From Ectobius pallidus (taxonomy: Eukaryota > Arthropoda > Insecta > Blattodea > Ectobiidae), in contig CAXKWD010000005.1 of assembly GCA_964059195.1 (NCBI GenBank), positions 98,345,882-98,409,881 on the forward strand: a stretch of DNA of 64,000 bases, written 5' to 3'. The notes beneath the pieces were generated by a model that saw nothing but the letters and a program-made list of their open reading frames with translations, was not told the DNA's origin and searched no databases. Positions 1 through 11,740 of this stretch are shown in pieces. The position numbers and the translations under genes are program-made. Position 1 is the stretch's first letter. Each line of letters begins with the position of its first letter.

Positions 1-834
1 ATAAGGTCAAGCCGTTAATAAACTGACGATAACAACATGCCTGTTTTCTAGAAGCATCGTGCCTGTTATCGTTATTATGATTAAGACTGTAAAAATCTCC
101 ACAGAAATAAAGCAGTGCGTACCAGTCGTGTTGTTTTATTCCAGTTTAGATGTAATGAGCAGGGTATGACCCAGCCATGCTGCACGAGAAATAAAAACAC
201 TGTCCACAGAGACTTGTTAGTCTGCAGAATAATAGCAGCATGATGAATGTCGACAACAATGGCAAGGGCCGCCTGCATAATGCTATGTATGAGAGTGGGG
301 AGACAATTGCTAGAGCAGAAAGTAAGCTAAGAGGTAGGAGATAAATTTTCTTTTTTTCAGTTGGTACTTATACAAAAAAGTTTAAAGTAGATGTGAGATT
401 TTGTGTGGCTGAATTTGAATGGCTGTGCCCAGGTCTTCTCTGTTATTTTAGTTTGATTAATTTCAGAGATAAATGACATGTGATTATGTAAAGTTAAACC
501 ATCCAAAGTGTCAGAAGCAGAACTATGTTTTCCGGTTGGATAACAATGCTGTTTTAAGTACGTCACATTATAAAAGTGAAGTTGTTATGAAACGAAATTT
601 ATATCTCCACAGAAAAATACACATAATTTCATGCACAAAAGAATTCTATGTGAAGCTTATCTCTGCACCACAGACAATGAAAACTACTACAGAAGAAGGC
701 CTGATTACTACAGAACATTTGAAAATATTTTGTTTTAAATGCGATACAATTTGAAAATTTTGAATGAAAAGTGGGCCTATTTATTGGAAGGAACTTTTAT
801 CAGGCGTCAGAAGGTATTTTCTAAGATTACTTGG
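1..834. other. No recognisable gene or repeat
   Basis: AT-rich sequence with only short open frames on both strands (the longest is about 93 codons at 473-754). None shows a motif or composition that I recognise. I call nothing here. Confidence 0.5.
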
Positions 835-844
835 TGAACGGAAG

Positions 845-1168
845 CATAGGCGTACCGAGGGGGGGGGGGTTTGGGGGTTCGAACCCCCCCATTGATTAAA
901 AAAAGGAAAATTGTATAATTTTTCTAAGTCTGCCCATAAATTACTTAATACAAGTATAAAGCATGGGAAGCTTAAAACTCGTTATTTTGCGTCTTAATTT
1001 TTAAAATTTTCCGGGGGAGGACCCCCGGAAGCTTAAAACTTGTTATTTTGCATCTAAATTTTTAAAATTTTCCGGGGAAGGATCCCCGGACCCCCCTCTC
1101 CCTGGGGGGTATTCCATACCCGCGGATGTTATAACCCCCCCCATATGGTCGGTCTGGTTACGCCTATG
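845..1168 (+). mobile_element. Short non-autonomous hAT element, CATAGGCG family, copy 1
   Basis: The element starts CATAGGCGTACC and ends with the inverted match GGTTACGCCTATG. It is flanked by a perfect 8-bp direct repeat AACGGAAG (837-844 and 1169-1176). An 8-bp target duplication with CA..TG ends is typical of hAT transposons. There is no transposase. Inside are a G-run and C-run near the ends and two tandem units of about 61 bp (starting near 967 and 1028), each with a GC-rich stem around CCGGGG and an AT-rich half. A second copy in opposite orientation lies at 17003-17375 with its own 8-bp duplication, which confirms both ends. It must have moved using transposase supplied elsewhere. 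Confidence 0.88.
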
Positions 1169-1309
1169 AACGGAAGAGATCTGTCCATCCATCCATCCGT
1201 CCGTCCCGAGCAATAACTCCAACACGCTTTATCAGATTCTCATGAAACTTAGTTTACACAGGAAGAATCTTATTGATTGAGATCATGTTAAATAGCAACG
1301 TTGGAAAAT

Positions 1310-1840
1310 CTGCAAAAAATTAGCGCAATTAACCTTTGCAATGCTGAATTAATAGAATAATATAAGCAATCTTCAAGAGAAATCATCAGTGGGATCTAAG
1401 TTTGAAATCAATGGGGAGAATTTCAGTAGAATAGCTGGTTTCTCTAGATGACAGTCATAACACAAGGATAAAAATCCTCATATTTTACATGTAGCAGTAC
1501 TCTATAGGCCTAAATCTTATATTACTGTTTGTGCACGAGAGTAGTAGTGAAAAGGTTAAGGATAATAAAAAAGAGGAGTTTGGCCCGTCTGCAGTTACCT
1601 GAGTCAATTTAAAGATCAGTGTTAAATAAAAAGGCTACGGTTCTGCACAACAAATGATAGCATGTATATTACAGGAACTTATGGATGACCACATGCATCT
1701 AAAGACGAAACGGATAAAAGTTAAAATCAGATTAAATGCGAAATAGTTTAATGAAGCGTGCACTATTAATATTTTGAAATAATAATATTGTTTCAAGCAG
1801 CTTCAGTTATGAAAGACCTTTCTAAAATCGGTGGCGTAAA
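1310..1840 (+). repeat. Dispersed repeat family A, copy 1
   Basis: This stretch aligns by eye with 7870-8275 on the same strand and 40595-40815 on the opposite strand. Shared landmarks in order are an AAATCATCAGTGGG-like block, AAGTTTGAAATCAAT, GAATTTCAGTAGAATA, GGATAAAAATCCTCA and, near the 3' end, a GAAAGACCTTTCTAAAAT-like block also present in copy 2. No coding capacity or clean termini were found, so the class is unknown. The copies are clearly diverged, implying an old family. Confidence 0.6.
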
Positions 1841-4644
1841 TAAGCTTTTAGGGCCCCAATATTCCTAAAAAAAAAAAAAAAAAATGCCACACAACCTGAA
1901 ATATAAGGGACAGTAAATAAGCCTAATACATTACCTAGTTTTAAAGTAATAAAACCAGTTATTTCAAGGTAAAATGAACGAGAAATATACATAAAAATCT
2001 AGAATATTTTAGTTAACAAGCGAATACCACAAGGAATTGCGACAAATATCACATAGCATTTTTGTTATGGGATTTTACCCATTTTACGAATATATTCAGC
2101 GTAAGTTGAACTGTTCAGCTCGTATGGAAATCTTGACCTTTTTCTCAACTATTATATCCAAGTGGCCTCACTGGTAGATCTCCCATGTGGGGCAGTTCCA
2201 TCGATACTCTACCGACACAGCATGTGTGGTACCCGTGGCATTATGCCATCATCTAACAGGGATTTTATTTTGTAGGACGAAATGAAATGAGTAAGTTGGG
2301 CGAGGGTTACACCGAAAACTCAGATCCATGGGTCTACCATTCAGATCCCGAGGAAACCAGTTTTTTTTTATGTGAATCCTCTTGCAAAGCGAATGGATGA
2401 TTGATATTTTCTTCATTCTTACCCCAAATATTGTTTACCTTTTATCTAGGCATGATGGTGATTATGTTTGATATCTTGGGGAGAGTGTCTGGTCCAATCA
2501 CACCAAGGAGTCCTGTTTAAATGTGAGTGTTCCATAAATAGGCTATAACCTCGCCGTTGTAGCCATTCGTTTTTAAAACCCATGAATAGGAACATTTAAG
2601 ACTTAAACATAAATAGCAAATCAGTAAAGTTAGTATAATCTTATCTAACATAGCAGGCAGGTGTATCTCTTATTGCCATGTAACCTCGAGTTCTGAACAC
2701 ACTGTAGGTTTCTGTTGCTGTGGCATCTATTGTTATTTTGTATTAGTCTGCTTGCCCGTTCAGTTATTATGGAAGTGGAGCCTGCTGTTATTAGCAATAA
2801 TTTCAAGCTGAAGTCAATCGGGAGTGTATATAGAGAATTGAATAGTTCCATAGAACATACAGACCGCATGTGTGTGCCCCAAACAGCTTCATTAGCAACA
2901 TACTGCAGATACCTCTATACACACATCCGAACATAGTGCCTTCAAAAACACCAGAGTAACAGATTTAAAGGCTAGGGAAACTTGGAGAAAAACTCTTCGA
3001 AAACTGCATTGTGGTTATTATTAGGCAGAGATAAGCATGTAAATTCCAAATTGCGAAAAATAACAAAATTAAGTTTTATCAATAATACACATTCGGCTGA
3101 TAAAAGAGAGGCTATGCGCATGAAATTCTGATTGCCCAATAACAGAAATTACCATGTCCATGAATACGTCCACAGGCAATGTAATGAGTACTTTTGAAAT
3201 TATTGCATATTTAAAATACACGAGTTGGATTCACCGGAGTTAAGGCCCGAAAGTTTATAAAAAGAAGTATTTTTAATGTTGTAAACTATTACATGTCATT
3301 GCTGAAATCGCGTACAACACATGAAAGAACGAAGAAATATATTTTTTGCATCTACGCTCTACGATCCTTCTTCCTAACTAATTACACTATTTTTTTCTGC
3401 CTGAACCTGCTCAGAAAAATGCTCAGTAGTCTTGACGACAGTAAATATTGTCATTTTAAGGGGTGATGTTTCATTCGTACGCCAGTATTCAAGGGAGTCA
3501 AATCGCACCAGGGTATACGGTTATAGCTGTCACGACTGGCGGGAGGGGAAGACTGCTTGTCTCTCTGAATTCAACTCCCACCTCTGAATGCCCTTCCACT
3601 TACACGCGTTTTACCAATGTCAGGAAGAATAAAAATAAATATTGTCTGGCTTTTGTCTGCTGGCTCATCTAACGTCATTTACCTATGAGTCACTCTGTCA
3701 GTCAATCAGTCAGTCAGTCTGTCTTTCTGTCCGTCTTCTCTTTTGTGCGATATCTTTATTTATAGATGAAGGAGAGGAAAGAATTACTGCAGCTCAAATG
3801 TAGACAGAGATTTGACCCTTCAGATTATAATTATTATTATTGCATTATGATCTTACATTATGTGATCGTAGCACTTAATATGAGAGTGGTTCAATATTTA
3901 AGCGCTCCTACACTGTGCATTATGTTTTTAACTTAAGAGCTTAGAAAGGCTATGACCATCCATGCTTGGGCTTAATGGAAGAGGATTTCTGAAAGGCTTC
4001 ATGCGTCACTGGATAAACACGTATCGACTCCCAAGAGCCAGGTTCAGTTGAAGCGAGCGCCTACAGCACAGAAAACTGTAACACTGATCATTCAGCTCTT
4101 CTGGGAACCAAACTTTCATAGAGGACTATGTTATATCACACATTTTGATTGGACATATTCACCCAGCATGTTCAAATCATCTGTAGAATACAAGCGGGAA
4201 ATTATGAAGTTTCTGTTTCTCAACATTAAAAGCAGCATAACAAAAGGCTGAATGTAGTCACATAGAATACGCTGTATTTTCTACTTTATTTATGTAGTCC
4301 TTAACTCGTCACACCAGTTGGACATTTAAAAAACATTTTGGCTATATGCTTTACAATATAAACACGCCTAAACGTTTCCTTTCATTATGATTTGTGCATT
4401 GATGAAAAATCAACAAAAAATAGTAGGCCTATCTGAACGTCTAAAATATTGATGTTACTGTTGTATTTGTACTTGTTTTAATTTAGAATAACAGTTGCCA
4501 GTACGTGAATGTGTAGTTCAAATATTTATTAGATACTTTCCCCGATGCACCCAAAGTAATATGATTAGTAATCCATCATTGTAAATAGGATTAATCGAAT
4601 GTCTTTTCTTTCTCTTATATTTTCAATTTATACACATATGTATA
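1841..4644. other. Gene-free stretch
   Basis: Contains an A18 run (1867-1884), CAGT/CTGT-rich simple sequence around 3700-3730 and short open frames of up to 74 codons on both strands at 2645-2936. I recognise no gene. Around 2160-2250 the text looks faintly like an old tRNA-derived SINE head, but I could not support it. Confidence 0.4.
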
Positions 4645-4912
4645 GGTAGGGGAAAAAAGCGGACAGACTCTTGAAGCTGAATATAGGCTAATATAATTTA
4701 GTATTTTATAATAATATTAATAATTAATATATTCAGTTATAAAAGAATACGAATAGAAACCATATTCTGGGTTTCGAAATGGGCTAAGTCAACAGTCGAC
4801 ACTAGAACAATTTTCAATACATTCCCTGCAATCTTCTGAATGCCGCTAGGCATGCGCAGTGGCTCATATAGGCAACTTAAATATTTTAGTCGGTCCGCTT
4901 TTTTTCCCTACC
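4645..4912 (+). mobile_element. 268-bp MITE, GGTAGGG family, copy 1
   Basis: The left end GGTAGGGGAAAAAAGCGGAC matches the inverted right end (GGTAGGGAAAAAAAGCGGAC read on the minus strand). The interior holds an AT-rich TATTAAT core and a GCATGCGCAGTGG block near the right end. A second copy of exactly 268 bp lies inverted at 46807-47074. No open frame is present, so it is a non-autonomous inverted-repeat element. I could not find a convincing target duplication at either copy, so the superfamily is undetermined. Confidence 0.82.
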
Positions 4913-4953
4913 TTTACACGCAAGCATAATAAATATTCACATATGTACACAAA

Positions 4954-5008
4954 TGTATATATATATATATATATACACACATATATATATATAATATATA
5001 TAATATAA
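4954..5008. repeat. AT dinucleotide microsatellite
   Basis: Mostly (TA)n interrupted by ACACAC, just downstream of the 268-bp element. Confidence 0.9.
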
Positions 5009-6104
5009 CGCACTTCCGGTCTGTATAGGATTGTATGCTATAACTAATTTTTTAATGTTTCAAATGTATAATGTCTCTTGCTAATACGTAAACTGTACGG
5101 CTAAACGCATAAGAGCGATTTTTTTTGTCACTTCAGGCCTGACTACCTGTGACTCTCATTAAAATCAAATCCGGTTACAAGACGAAAGTTGAAGATGCTC
5201 AACAGTTTACCTGAGTAAAAATTGAAAATATAAGAGAAATAAACTTCATTCGATTAATCTTATTTACAGTGATGGATTACTGAGAAAAAACTTAATTTCA
5301 CATACTATACAACAAATAAATTAACCTACTTCTGTTCTCTATTCTCGTAACAAATCCTCCCACTTGAGACACGCCCATCTTCTATTCTTCTTATAGAAAG
5401 TATTCAATATTTCTATTCCTTCAGTTAATACCGTATGTTTTACCTCTGTAACTAATTTAAGCTTAGAAAATTAGACATAGAACATTCAAATAGATAAATT
5501 ATTCCACATCCTAAGCTTCTTGAAAATTCCAGTGTATAATAACTTCAGCCCGTTGCGCAGTGCACACTTTGTATAGTAGTCTTTACTATTAGAGGCGGAA
5601 GTGGGCATTTTATGGATTCTTTTAAGTTTAACTTAGCACAGGAATATCGTTGTGGTGATAAAAGTACGGGTGATGTAACAGTGCCCTTTCTCGTGTCTGG
5701 GATAAGCTTAACCATAGGTTTACTTGCATACCAAAAAAAGTATTCCTGTAGGAGCTCTTAAGATTAAATAAGTGCAAAAACAGACATTTTAAAACTGAAT
5801 TTACAGAACTAAGTACTCGTAAAAGGAGTTAATAATAGATTTCTCGTATTTATACCGTAACATGATGTTCATAACAGCAGAAAAGTTTATTTTTAGCGAT
5901 ATAGCATTCTTAGAACATATTTAATCATGGAGTCTTCGGTTTAGTGTAAGTGAAACCTAGGTCTTTTTCACTCCGCTTAGAACACAAAACTTTTTCCTGC
6001 TTGTTTGTTAAATTAATTGATTGATTAATTTTTAGTTAATTAATTTTCGGGCGGGGGAGGGAAGGAAACAGCTCCTTCGCACGTAGGCCACGTACAGCCA
6101 AACT
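5009..6104. other. Gene-free stretch
   Basis: AT-rich, without open frames of note. A GGGCGGGGGAGGG-like G-rich patch near 6049-6062 leads into dispersed repeat B. I see nothing else. Confidence 0.45.
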
Positions 6105-6170
6105 TCGTGTCACATCCCCAGACGATGTGTAACTCAAATATAAAACGTCATACGATTTATTATTCTAGAG

Positions 6171-7272
6171 CAGGGGAAGTCAACTACGTCTTGCGATGAC
6201 GTTTGTGGAGCAAGAGCATGCGGATCCCTTGTGTGTGACGTCAGCAAGAGCGCACGGTAGTAGGGGTGTTTAGAGTACGCTAGATTTAGGTACTAGAGGA
6301 CCTATTCACTTTAGCTCTGTGGGTAGAACAACTTCTGGTTGGAAATACGGAGCATTTTTCTAAGTTAATGCAAGTATGCGATCCTGATAGCGTTCTCTCT
6401 GCAAAACATTCTTCTTCAGTTCGAATCGAGGTTTCAGGATGTGGAAAACCTTTCTCCAATGTTTAAACTTTTTGCTGCCCCATATTCAGTTAATGTCAAA
6501 GACGTTCCTTGCCGGTATCAGTTGGAACTGCTAAACTTACAATGCGACGATCTGTTAAAGGACAAATACGAACGTAAAGTGGTCTTGGGTAACTTTTACA
6601 GAAATTTCTCTGAAACCAGATTCCCGAAACTTGCCGCACGAATATTATGTAATTTTGGATCGACATATGTGGCCGAGCAATTTTTTTCACTAATGAAATG
6701 TGCAAAGCTCAAATCAAGAAGTACATTGTCAAATCACAACCTAAATGTAGTCTTCCATTAAATATTGCTCAAACATTACGTCCCAACATTGATAAACTTG
6801 TTAAAGAAAAAAAGAGACAGGAAAGTCAGAAAATTGTTACTGTAATCTTGTATCATCTAAGCTTGTATGGTAATTAATTCAGTTCATTTTTTCTATATAT
6901 TTTTAATTGTAGTGAATTATGTTAATTCAAATGATAGTATTGTCTATTTTTGTCAAAGAACATAGATTTTGTGGAAAGGCAATTGTTCTCACAGAATAGA
7001 AAAAATAGAATTACTTATAATATGTTAAACTACTGTGCTGTAATTAACCGATAAACTATCAAGGAAATCGATTGATGTTTCATTAACTCGGAAACACGTA
7101 GCCTATTACGTAAGTTCTAACCCCCTAAATTCCCGCTGCCCGCAATACTAATGCCCCTCTCTTCCCCCCTGTTCACTAATGCCACCACTTCACATACTCC
7201 TCGCAGAGGTATAACGCGAGCAGTCAGAGCAGAAAGCAGTGGCGTCACAGAGCAACCTTCTGTCTTCCCCTG
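6171..7272 (+). mobile_element. hAT transposon, internally decayed, about 1.1 kb
   Basis: It begins CAGGGGAAG and ends CTTCCCCTG, flanked by a perfect 8-bp duplication TTCTAGAG (6163-6170 and 7273-7280). CAGGG-type ends with 8-bp duplications are diagnostic of hAT. It carries a fragment of its own transposase (6369-6877). At 1.1 kb it is far shorter than a complete hAT element of about 3 kb, so most of the transposase, including the N-terminal zinc finger and catalytic core, is deleted. It is inserted in repeat B; the uninterrupted repeat at 49584-49790 shows the empty site. Confidence 0.9.
6369..6877 (+). pseudogene. hAT transposase C-terminal fragment (GTF2IRD2/ZBED5-like lineage)
   Basis: From the stop at 6366 the frame is open to 6761 and reads as the C-terminal part of a hAT transposase: an FESRFQDVENL helix, then LQCDDLLKDKY, FPKLAARILCNFGSTYVAEQ and FFSLMKCAKLKSRSTLSN. 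The GSTY-x2-EQ-x-FS-x-MK pattern is the dimerisation segment typical of the transposases from which the vertebrate GTF2IRD2 and ZBED5 genes derive (family knowledge). The likeness is lost at about 6746, where the matching text moves to another frame (SLPLNIAQTLRPNIDKLV), open to the stop at 6875-6877, so there is a frameshift. The apparent start is GTG at 6441; the likeness begins upstream of it, so no true start exists here. Not functional. Confidence 0.82.
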
Positions 7273-7487
7273 TTCTAGAGCTATGCTGTTCACAGAGACA
7301 CACACAAACGCTCACGAAAATATATATCGTACACATGCACACAAACACACAGACATATTCTGAAAATATTGTATTTTTAAATTCGGGGAACCTCAAACCG
7401 TGTGTGTATGCTAAAGGCTCGACTCAAATTTCAGGTCGAACATATTAATACTTACCCTAAGGTGCGGTTAGAAATAAAAGTAAGAAA

Positions 7488-7829
7488 TAGGGTTGAGTAT
7501 CGATGGCCTATGTTTTCAAAACATCGATGGAAAACAACCGATATTTTTGCTACATCGATGTTTCTCCTCGAAATCAATGTTTTTAAATATTTACAGTACT
7601 AACATAAGATTAATAGGCCTACTTTGGTTCTAAGATATAGTTTTATTTAGAATAGCCAATTTCCCAAATGTTCATAGACAGTTTTCATGGAAATATTTGT
7701 TTATTTATGAATTTTGCCTAATTTTCTGAAACAATTACTTTTTTAAATATGTTATACAACGATGTTTTCCGTCAAATATACAGTATATTATAGTGACATC
7801 GATGTGTTAACTATCGATGCTCATCCCCA
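7488..7829 (+). mobile_element. hAT MITE rich in ATCGAT palindromes, copy 1
   Basis: The ends TAGGGTTGAG and CTCATCCCCA are inverted relatives, flanked by a perfect 8-bp duplication GTAAGAAA (7480-7487 and 7830-7837). Both subterminal regions carry ACATCGATGT-like palindromes, while the middle is AT-rich and has no coding capacity. A related, diverged copy lies at 41084-41505. Repeated subterminal motifs are the usual binding sites for hAT transposases, which is the likely role of the ATCGAT words (inference). Confidence 0.87.
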
Positions 7830-7869
7830 GTAAGAAAGTGACCGAAAACCTCGCTAACAGCAGAAAAGT

Positions 7870-8275
7870 AGCCGTTAAGTTCTCGATTTATTATTTCAGA
7901 ACTGAATATGTATGCTTATTTAAGCAAATCATCACGTAAAACCATCACTGGGCTTTAAGTTTTAAATCAACGCGGAAATTTTCAGTGCAAAAACTGGTTT
8001 CCTTAAATGGTAATCTTAACAAGTGGATAAAAATCCTCAAGTACTACAAAACAAAATTATAATATTAATCTTGTATCTCTGCTTCAAATAATGTTTTGAC
8101 TTGACGCATTTATACCTCAGTAGCAGAGAAAAAGTAAAACTAAATGAAAATCATCAAAAGCTAAGGCTTGACCTTCTAGAAAGTTCGCAATTTTGCAAAG
8201 AATTACCAGTATAAACAGCTTGAACTTCAGTTAATCTTTCATAATAAGAAATGAAAGCCCTTCCTAAAATGAGTT
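7870..8275 (+). repeat. Dispersed repeat family A, copy 2
   Basis: Aligns with 1310-1840, sharing ACCATCACTGGGCTTTAAG, a GAAATTTTCAGTGCAAAAACTGG-type block, GGATAAAAATCCTCAAG and a 3' GAAAGCCCTTCCTAAAAT block. It starts directly after the hAT MITE. No coding frame. Confidence 0.6.
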
Positions 8276-8692
8276 AACATATTTGGGCTACAGTAACGGA
8301 ATATCCTATCTCCATATTGTTATGGAATGTAGTTTTATTTGGAAACTTAAGACCATGCTCAGGAACTACATAGGGAGAGTTGGTAACCACTGCATAACCG
8401 AGGTTTCATGAAACTTTGTTATTCAATTGCTGGTAATAAAGGCGGAAGGCTAATTAAGCTAGGTGACGCAGTCTGTTTACAAACTTTGGAAACACAAAAG
8501 CATGAGATGAAAGTCTAACACTCCCAATCCAAGAGAACAAGAGATGTAATCCTAATAATTGCGATCACGGCATTAAGAAAATAATTTTTTTACGATAGTG
8601 TATTTCATCCATTTCCCGTTCATGCTATCCTGGTAGAAACTCGAACTTCCTATATCCAGTGCCGGTAACCTAACCTACCTGCGTCTTACATA

Positions 8693-9242
8693 CAGAGTGT
8701 TAATGAATAACACCGAAATATTTCACCTGTGTATAGAAGGGACATAGACAAGCAACTTTAATTAGGAGATTTTTGCTCTATGGATTCAATTTTTCCTGTT
8801 ACAGCATAAGATCTCCCAGGGCATGGCCGCCACTGGCTTCTAACATTAGAAAAAAAAAAAACAAAACAAAGGAACTTCGTTGTTAACACTGTAGTCAGTA
8901 GTTACGAATAAAAGAAGACTAATGCAGTGGTGGCCAGTCATGTGATTAGTCTGTAAGTTTTGCAGGTTATGAAATCTCTAAGTCATGATATAGCTGTGGA
9001 TGGATGATTAAGAATCAGGTTTTTATCGGCCACTAGGAAGGCATGAAGTCGATTTAATGAAAATTGTAACCCTATTTCGCGTAACTATTGACTTATGAGC
9101 ACCAAATTATAATTACTTTAAGGTCCTGTAACTTACATATTTTACGTCATAGAGCAAAAATTTCCTAATAAAAGTTGCTTGTCTATGTTCCCTCTGTATA
9201 GCCTACAGGCAAAATATTTCTGTGTTATTCATTAACACTCTT
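8693..9242 (+). mobile_element. Mariner-type MITE with about 88-bp inverted ends
   Basis: The left end CAGAGTGTTAATGAATAACA is repeated inverted at the right end (9148-9242), with good match for about 88 bp. TA lies on both sides (8691-8692 and 9243-9244), as expected for the Tc1/mariner superfamily. The interior holds a second, weaker inverted pair (GGCCGCCACTGGC near 8825 and CAGTGGTGGCC near 8924). There is no transposase frame. It is probably mobilised in trans by a Tc1/mariner transposase. Confidence 0.82.
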
Positions 9243-9493
9243 TATGTGAGTCTTTATACAGAAGCTTGAAATGCCTGTTATATTTAATTCTGCAGACATG
9301 AAATGTAGGCCTAATCATATTTTCTAGTTAAACTTTACAATTTTAATCATAGGCCGAAGATTATGGGTTCTCCTGTACTCTCATATATGCTCAACATAAA
9401 CAATGGTTTCTGAATAGGACCACTTATAAGTTATACACTTTACTTGAAAATTATTACCAATAAATTATCTGAAGTATGTTACAAACTTACAAG

Positions 9494-9494
9494 C

Positions 9495-9556
<62 letters not shown>

Positions 9557-9578
9557 GACTAATAATAATAATAATAAT
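9494..9578. repeat. (TAA)n microsatellite
   Basis: Runs of TAA/ATA interrupted once near 9557. Confidence 0.95.
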
Positions 9579-10179
9579 GTTTTATGTTTCCTAGCAGAGT
9601 GAAGGCCACAGGGCTTTCTCATCCACTCAACCAGGTTTAAGTCATTTTAAAAGAGATAAATATAGAAGGCCTACTCATATATTCCACTATCTCACTTAGT
9701 CTTCAACAATATTCTTGTCTCGTGAATAATATGGCTTTTTATCATGTTTAAATAAGTGAACGCGCACTCTCGCACTTTAGTTGGTTATTCTATGTTGCAA
9801 AATAAGGGTAGAGAAAGTCATGTGAGTGTTTCTCATCATTATTTTAATAACAAGGTCCCTGGGTTTCTTGGACTTGTTATATATCATGGGACTATGCCAA
9901 GAGATTTGGCGCCTTCATACTATACGATGAGATCAATGAAGTAGGTAGCCCTAACTACCGATAAGTGACATGCTGTATGCGAAGCTTCAATACTACAATT
10001 AAATAATATAGGCTATTATAATCAAAGTATCAAGCTTAAACATGCGAATGAGTTCGATATTTACAATAACAATATTTCAGATTACAAAGAGAGTGGAGAA
10101 ACAGAGGAAAAATAGCGAGAGGAAGAGAAATCGAGATGAAAAAGCAGACGGCATAGAAGAGAAATAGATGAGAGAGAAA

Positions 10180-10436
10180 GAGAGAGAGAATAGAGAAAGA
10201 GTGGATGAGAGAATAGAGAAAGAGTGGATGAGAGAATAGAGAAAGAGTGGATGAGAGAATAGAGAAAGAGTGGATGAGAGAATAGAGAAAGAGTGGATGA
10301 GAGAATAGAGAAAGAGTGGATGAGAGAATAGAGAAAGAGTGGATGAGAGAATAGAGAAAGAATGGATGAGAATAGAGAAAGAGTGGATGAGAGAATAGAG
10401 AAAGAGTGGATGAGAGAATAAAGAAAGGGTGGATGT
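10180..10436. repeat. 23-bp minisatellite, about 11 copies
   Basis: The unit is AGAGTGGATGAGAGAATAG plus AGAA, repeated about 11 times with few changes; one unit near 10362 is shortened. Because 23 is not a multiple of three, every frame of an array gives the same 23-residue repeating peptide, so three overlapping minus-strand frames stay open. They are not genes. Flanking GAGA-rich DNA extends on both sides (about 10080-10490). Confidence 0.95.
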
Positions 10437-10490
10437 GAGAAAGAGACAGATGCCAAGAGATAGGTTTAAGAGCGAGAGAGACAGCATGAT

Positions 10491-11390
10491 TATTATCCAT
10501 GTACACAAGCGGATTTAGAGAAACGTTTTCAGGGCTATTAAGTAGAGAAAATATTGTTGTATTTCACTCCACTTTTCACATTTAATGCAGAGGCGCATAT
10601 ATGTCGTAACTATGCTGCGTATTTCCTTTGTCTGGGCAAATGAAGAATGAATATGCATGCTGAGGTCATAGGGGGCCGAGGGTTCATGCATAAAATAAAA
10701 CTACAGTGTTGTCCACTCCCGTTAACTTTTCACTTCATACCGGAGTGAAAACGTTGACCACAGTTTTGGTGGAATTCAATTAACCTATTGAAGTTCCCGC
10801 CCACCCTACTAACCAAATTTGCTCCATGGTAAGGTGGCACACAGGCAAATGAATTAACTTTCAAGTTCAGGCCGTTTAAATAGCCTCTCATGTAAATGTC
10901 AAATGCAGCAGATTCCAAACAGAGGCTCGCTAACTACCAGTATAGATTGTTTCATACGATTCAGGGAAAACTATCATCGAAAATACAATAACATTTTTAT
11001 GCACATACAGAATCTATTTTCGCACCAGTTTACTACATTTGGGTTTATGCCCTGTGGAAGTGGTATGAAATGTAGGGAACGGATTTATATGTAAATAATT
11101 TTCTTCCTTATAGATAGGAGGCTGTAATCAAAGCAGAATTTCCAAATCAGAAACATGTATTCTGTACATGACATTATACTTTACACAAAAATACATTGTT
11201 CATCAATGACAACAAACAATAAGGAAGATAGTGAGTAATAAACGTTAATAACAACAAAAACAAATTGAAATATTTAGTGCAGTTTATAAACACTATTTTC
11301 CTGCTTTGACAGTAGGCCTATTAAGACAAAAATCACAAAGTGTGATATGAACAATTTATAGACAAGTAGTATTATTACTATTAAAATTTA
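10491..11390. other. Gene-free stretch
   Basis: AT-rich; only small open frames at 10730-10918 and 10903-11094 that I do not recognise. Confidence 0.4.
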
Positions 11391-11740
11391 CATTTTAAGT
11401 TTTGAAGATAAACAATTTTAATATCAAGAGATCACATTTTATAATATTTAATGCATTTTAACTTGTGACCACATAGGCAAAGTTTTTACATATTTTAAAC
11501 AAATAACTTATTAGCAAATTTTAATCAATTATGTAAATAGAAAAAAACTTGTGTATAGGCTAAGTTAACTATACATTTTAAGTTTTTAATATCAAGAGGT
11601 CACATTTTATTTAATTAATACATAAAACTATGACTACATAACAAAAATGTTTACATATTTTAAATAAACAACATAATTAATAAAAAAAATTTTAACCAAC
11701 TGTGTAAATGGACAAATTTGTACATAGGCTAAGCTATATG
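11391..11740 (+). repeat. Diverged tandem duplication, two units of about 170-180 bp
   Basis: 11391-11573 and 11574-11740 share the ordered blocks CATTTTAAGTTTT, AATATCAAGAG(A/G)TCACATT, TTTACATATTTTAAA, a TTTTAA(T/C)CAA(T/C)T block and ATAGGCTAAG. Many substitutions and small indels mark it as old. Confidence 0.75.

Larger units (their letters stand above)
6105..7470 (+). repeat. Dispersed repeat B, copy 1, split by a hAT insertion
   Basis: The left part (about 6105-6170, from CACATCCCCAGA) and the right part (about 7273-7470, with CTATGCTGTTCACAGA, an ACAC-rich tract and the text around 7380-7440) align with one continuous copy at 49584-49790. The hAT element at 6171-7272 sits exactly between them. 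Other copies are at 21617-21780 (minus), 37185-37385 (plus) and, in part, 42480-42870 (minus). The family carries an (AC)n-like tract after GTTCACAGAC. I cannot assign a class. Confidence 0.75.

Noticed and set aside
473..754. 93-codon plus-strand frame as a gene
   Set aside because: No recognisable motif and neutral composition; expected by chance in AT-rich DNA.
10036..10508. Three overlapping minus-strand open frames of 124-156 codons
   Set aside because: Entirely due to the 23-bp minisatellite; a period not divisible by three repeats the same peptide in every frame.
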